Assembly: GCA_036689265.1 (NCBI GenBank)
Contig: CP144777.1
Location: forward strand, 248,001-312,000
DNA length: 64,000 nt
Origin: Stammera capleta_AF
GTDB lineage: Bacteria > Pseudomonadota > Gammaproteobacteria > Enterobacterales > Enterobacteriaceae
Direction: 5' to 3'
The stretch's first letter is position 1; each line of letters starts with the position of its first letter. Shown here one piece after another: positions 61,009 to 64,000 of the stretch. The notes below the pieces were generated by a model. That model did no database searches. It was not told where the DNA came from and saw only the letters and a list, made by a program, of their open reading frames with translations. Made by a program: the position numbers and the translations under genes.

Positions 61009-61821
61009 TTAAGATATATAAATTAACGTCAATATCATAAATATAAAAGATTGCAACATAGAAATAAAAGTATGTAATATTGAACATAAATAAATAATAA
61101 ACCACTGTATCCACCATGGAATAAAATATATAATCAATATCAAAATAATTTCTCCAGAATAAATATTACCAAATAATCTCAAAGATAAAGATAATATTTT
61201 TGACAAAAAACTTATAATCTCTAAAAAAATGTTTAACGGTATAAAAATTTTAGAATTAAAAGGATGAAAACAAAAATCATTTAACAATAAAAAAAATCCT
61301 TTTGTTTTTATTTTATGATAAATTATTATTAATAAAACACTTAAAGAAATAGCTAAAGTTATATTAACATCAGCAGAAGGAACTAACATAAAATTATCTA
61401 TTTTAAATATTTTTTTTAAAATAAAACAAAAAAAATCCATTGGTAATAAAGTCATTAAATTCATTAAAAAAATCCAAGTAAACACAGAATAAGATAACGA
61501 AAAAACAACTTTATCTTTTTTGCCATAAATATCTTTTACATTATTCAATATAAATATTATTATAATTTCACAAAATAATTGTAATTTACTAGGTAACACA
61601 TTATATTTAACAGAATTTATTGAATATTTAAAAAAAAATAAAAATATAAAACCTAAAAAAAAAGATACTATAATAGAATCTAAATTTAATATCCAAAATG
61701 AACCTATATGATTAATATCATTAATAAATTTTAATTTAAAAATATCAAATTGTAAATGAGTTAAATGATGAGTAATATAATTGATTGGCAAATTTAACAT
61801 AAAAACAAAATTATTAATCAT
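61009..61821 (-). CDS. atpB: ATP synthase a subunit
   Basis: Fo stator with the proton half-channels. The 270-residue protein (E. coli 271) keeps the essential Arg in SLRLFGNIYSGEI, Glu a few residues later, His in CSILHTFISMLQSFIFMIL, and the PSADVNITLAISL segment. Several hydrophobic helices span the protein. It is the first gene of the atp operon; atpI and rsmG, which separate it from mnmG in enterics, are gone, leaving a 129-base spacer. Confidence 0.97.
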   Translation of the reverse strand: MINNFVFMLNLPINYITHHLTHLQFDIFKLKFINDINHIGSFWILNLDSIIVSFFLGFIFLFFFKYSINSVKYNVLPSKLQLFCEIIIIFILNNVKDIYGKKDKVVFSLSYSVFTWIFLMNLMTLLPMDFFCFILKKIFKIDNFMLVPSADVNITLAISLSVLLIIIYHKIKTKGFFLLLNDFCFHPFNSKIFIPLNIFLEIISFLSKILSLSLRLFGNIYSGEIILILIIYFIPWWIQWFIIYLCSILHTFISMLQSFIFMILTLIYIS

Positions 61822-61950
61822 AATAATGATCTTACAAAAAAACTCTATTCCTATTAAAATTAAATAATAAAAATTAAATTTAGTATATTAATATTTAATA
61901 TTATATCATATAGATAAATAAATAAATTTTATAATATAAAAAAATAAATT

Positions 61951-63843
61951 TTATTTATATTTTATTAATTTATTTTTTTTCAAATAAATTAATATTGTTA
62001 TTAAAGAAGAAGGTGTTATTCCAGAAATATTATATAAATCACTTAATAAATTAGGTTTCGATTTACTTAAATTTTCTTTAATTTCATCTGATAAACCTAT
62101 TATATTATTAAAATTTATATTACTAGGTATACATATTTTTTGATAAAATTTTAACATAAAAAATTCAGAATTTTGTTTATTTAAATAAATATCATATTTT
62201 AATAATATAAACACCTCTTTAAAATATTTAAGATCATAATTAAATAATTTTTTCTTTTTTATAAAATCAATAATTAATTTTTTTCTTATATTTTCATTCA
62301 AAAGTAAATATTTAAAATTAACTTTTTTATTTTTATTTTTTATACATTTAATTATATTTTTTGGTAATTCTTTTATTGAGAAAAAAACATTATTAAAAAA
62401 ATTATATATTTTCTTTATATTCTTCATTTTATATTTAAATTTTTTCCAATAATAATCATTAACTAAACCAAATTTACGAGATATTGACATTAATCTATAA
62501 TCTACATTATCTTCTCTAAGATATAATCTAAATTCAGATCTAGAAGTAAACATGCGATAAGGTTCAGTAACTCCTTTTGAACATAAATCATCTATTAAAA
62601 CACCAATATAAGAATTAGATCTTGAAGGAATATATTCATTTTTATTAAATAGTTTTAAACATGCATTAATTCCAGCAACTAATCCTTGAGCAGCAGCTTC
62701 TTCATATCCAGTAGTACCATTTATTTGTCCTGCTAAAAATAAATTTTTTATATATTTACTTTCTAATGTTTTATATAAATATTTTGGGTTAAAAAACAAA
62801 TACTGAACTGCATAACCAGGATAAACTATTTTTGCTTTTTCCATACCATTAATAGATCTAATCATTTTTTTTTGTATGTTTATAGGTAAACTAGTAGAAA
62901 TACCACTAGGATATGTAATTTTATTCATTAAATTTTCAGGTTCTAAAAATATATGGTGACTATTTTTATCTGAAAATTTAATTATTTTATCTTCAATAGA
63001 AGGACAATATCTAGGACCAACACCTATAATAGAACCGTTAAATAATGGTGAATTATGTAAATTATCTCTTATAATTTTATGCGTTAAACTATTTGTATAA
63101 GACATATAACAACTCATTTGAGGTAATAAATTTTCAAAAAAAATATTGTTTTTTTTATTTAAATAAGAAAACAAAATTTTTTTTTTCTCTATTTTTTGTT
63201 TTTGAAATTCATTAAAATTCAAAGAACTTGTTTTTAATCTAGGGGGTGTTCCTGTTTTTAAATAACCATATTTCAATAAATATTTTTTAAGAAAATTAGC
63301 TAATAATATAGAGGAATGATCAAATAATCTTCCTCCATAACAAAAATTATTTCCTATAAATATTTTAGAATCTAAAAATGTTCCTAAAGCTAAAATTACA
63401 AATTTTGCACTAAAGATTTTTTTATTTTTTGTTATAACACCTTTAACAATTTTATTTTTAATAATTAAACTAATAACCTCATCTTGATAAATTGTTAAAT
63501 TTTTATTTTTTAAAAAATTAATTGCTTTTCTTTTATATATTATATTATCAACTTGAATTCTAGTTGCTCTTACAGCATAACCTTTACTAAAATTTAAAAT
63601 TTTAAATTGTATTCCTGAACAATCAGCCAATTTGCCCATTAAACCACCTAACATATCTATTTCTTTAACTAAATTACTTTTTCCTATACCTCCAATTGAA
63701 GGATTACAAGATAATTTAGCAATATTTTTTATATTATAAGTAATTAACAAAACATTACTATTCATACAAGAAGATATATAGGCTGCTTCTATACCTGCAT
63801 GACCTCCACCTACTACTATAATGTCAAAAATTTTTTTATACAT
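61951..63843 (-). CDS. mnmG: tRNA uridine-5-carboxymethylaminomethyl modification enzyme MnmG (GidA)
   Basis: FAD enzyme that with MnmE modifies U34 of tRNAs reading two-codon sets. The 630-residue protein (E. coli 629) has the FAD dinucleotide motif VVGGGHAGIEAAYISS at the N-terminus, LSCNPSIGGIGKSNLVKEIDMLGG, LKTGTPPRLK, GVGPRYCPSIEDKI, LFLAGQINGTTGYEEAAAQG and TSRSEFRLYLREDN. MnmE is not in this window. mnmG-atpB order is enteric. In E. coli the chromosome origin is immediately upstream of mnmG, which here is the right edge of the window. Confidence 0.98.
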   Translation of the reverse strand: MYKKIFDIIVVGGGHAGIEAAYISSCMNSNVLLITYNIKNIAKLSCNPSIGGIGKSNLVKEIDMLGGLMGKLADCSGIQFKILNFSKGYAVRATRIQVDNIIYKRKAINFLKNKNLTIYQDEVISLIIKNKIVKGVITKNKKIFSAKFVILALGTFLDSKIFIGNNFCYGGRLFDHSSILLANFLKKYLLKYGYLKTGTPPRLKTSSLNFNEFQKQKIEKKKILFSYLNKKNNIFFENLLPQMSCYMSYTNSLTHKIIRDNLHNSPLFNGSIIGVGPRYCPSIEDKIIKFSDKNSHHIFLEPENLMNKITYPSGISTSLPINIQKKMIRSINGMEKAKIVYPGYAVQYLFFNPKYLYKTLESKYIKNLFLAGQINGTTGYEEAAAQGLVAGINACLKLFNKNEYIPSRSNSYIGVLIDDLCSKGVTEPYRMFTSRSEFRLYLREDNVDYRLMSISRKFGLVNDYYWKKFKYKMKNIKKIYNFFNNVFFSIKELPKNIIKCIKNKNKKVNFKYLLLNENIRKKLIIDFIKKKKLFNYDLKYFKEVFILLKYDIYLNKQNSEFFMLKFYQKICIPSNINFNNIIGLSDEIKENLSKSKPNLLSDLYNISGITPSSLITILIYLKKNKLIKYK

Positions 63844-64000
63844 TTATATACTCATGTTAAATAAAAATATAGATAATTTAAAAATTAATAAAACTAAAAT
63901 ATTATTGTATGAAAAAATACATATTATAAATATTTTATTAAAATTGTTCAAAAATATTTTATAACTTGTTTATAATATGTTAATAAATAAAAAAAAAATA

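Noticed and set aside
1..64000. Mobile elements, CRISPR arrays, toxin-antitoxin or biosynthetic islands
   Set aside because: No transposase, integrase, repeat-spacer pattern or unfamiliar gene cluster is visible; every protein gene called belongs to a known housekeeping family.

Overview
This window is a piece of a very AT-rich, strongly reduced bacterial chromosome. It looks like a gammaproteobacterial (Enterobacterales-related) obligate endosymbiont, probably of an insect. RpoB, RpoC, Rho, OmpR, HspQ, CorA and PrmB align almost residue for residue with their enteric counterparts. The DNA is packed with poly(A)/poly(T) runs, intergenic spaces are short and nearly pure A+T, and I see no insertion sequences, prophage, CRISPR arrays or accessory islands. 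All the protein genes I call are recognisable housekeeping genes. The genus cannot be fixed from the sequence alone.

Layout, left to right. 1-2.05 kb (+): end of rnc, then era and ung. 2.06-18.77 kb (-): trpS, the rpoBC / L7-L12 / L10 / L1 / L11 / nusG / secE block, a frameshifted murB, ybeY-ybeZ-miaB and a Leu-Gln-Met tRNA cluster. 18.8-22.3 kb: prmB (+), holB-tatD (-), a 2-Cys peroxiredoxin (+). 22.3-34.2 kb (-): rpmBG, dnaE, bamA, uppS, frr and the rpsU-dnaG-rpoD operon. 34.3-40.5 kb: tsaD (+), then cca, rpoZ, metG, tRNA-Pro, tRNA-His, rho and trxA (-). 40.8-47.4 kb: corA and hspQ (+), nfo (-), rplY and tilS (+), tRNA-Lys, proS and hinT (-), tRNA-Ile and tRNA-Trp (+). 47.5-50.4 kb (-): ompR-envZ and efp. 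50.6-54.9 kb (+): pepA, valS, tRNA-Leu(CAA). 54.9-63.8 kb (-): tRNAs Gly, Tyr, Thr and Ala, the eight-gene atp operon, and mnmG.

Together the genes cover transcription (RpoB, RpoC, omega, sigma-70, NusG, Rho), replication (DnaE, delta-prime, primase), translation (ribosomal proteins, RRF, EF-P, four aminoacyl-tRNA synthetases), tRNA maturation (Cca, MiaB, TilS, TsaD, MnmG), uracil/abasic-site repair (Ung, Nfo), membrane and wall biogenesis (SecE, BamA, UppS, MurB), Mg2+ uptake (CorA), redox defence (TrxA, peroxiredoxin) and oxidative ATP synthesis (F1Fo). A complete OmpR-EnvZ two-component system is the only sensory circuit.

Gene order is an eroded enteric order. Many neighbours are those of E. 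coli with the genes between them deleted: frr-uppS-bamA-dnaE, pepA-valS, mnmG-atpB, murB-secE, trxA-rho. The most interesting signals are signs of decay or streamlining: a poly(A) frameshift in murB, a sigma-70 missing the start of region 1.1, an Asp-to-Asn change in the RNase III active site, a tRNA-Gln carrying G3:U70, a Cca without its HD site, and terminal-domain losses in DnaE, MetG, ValS and YbeZ. I found no convincing new multi-gene system.
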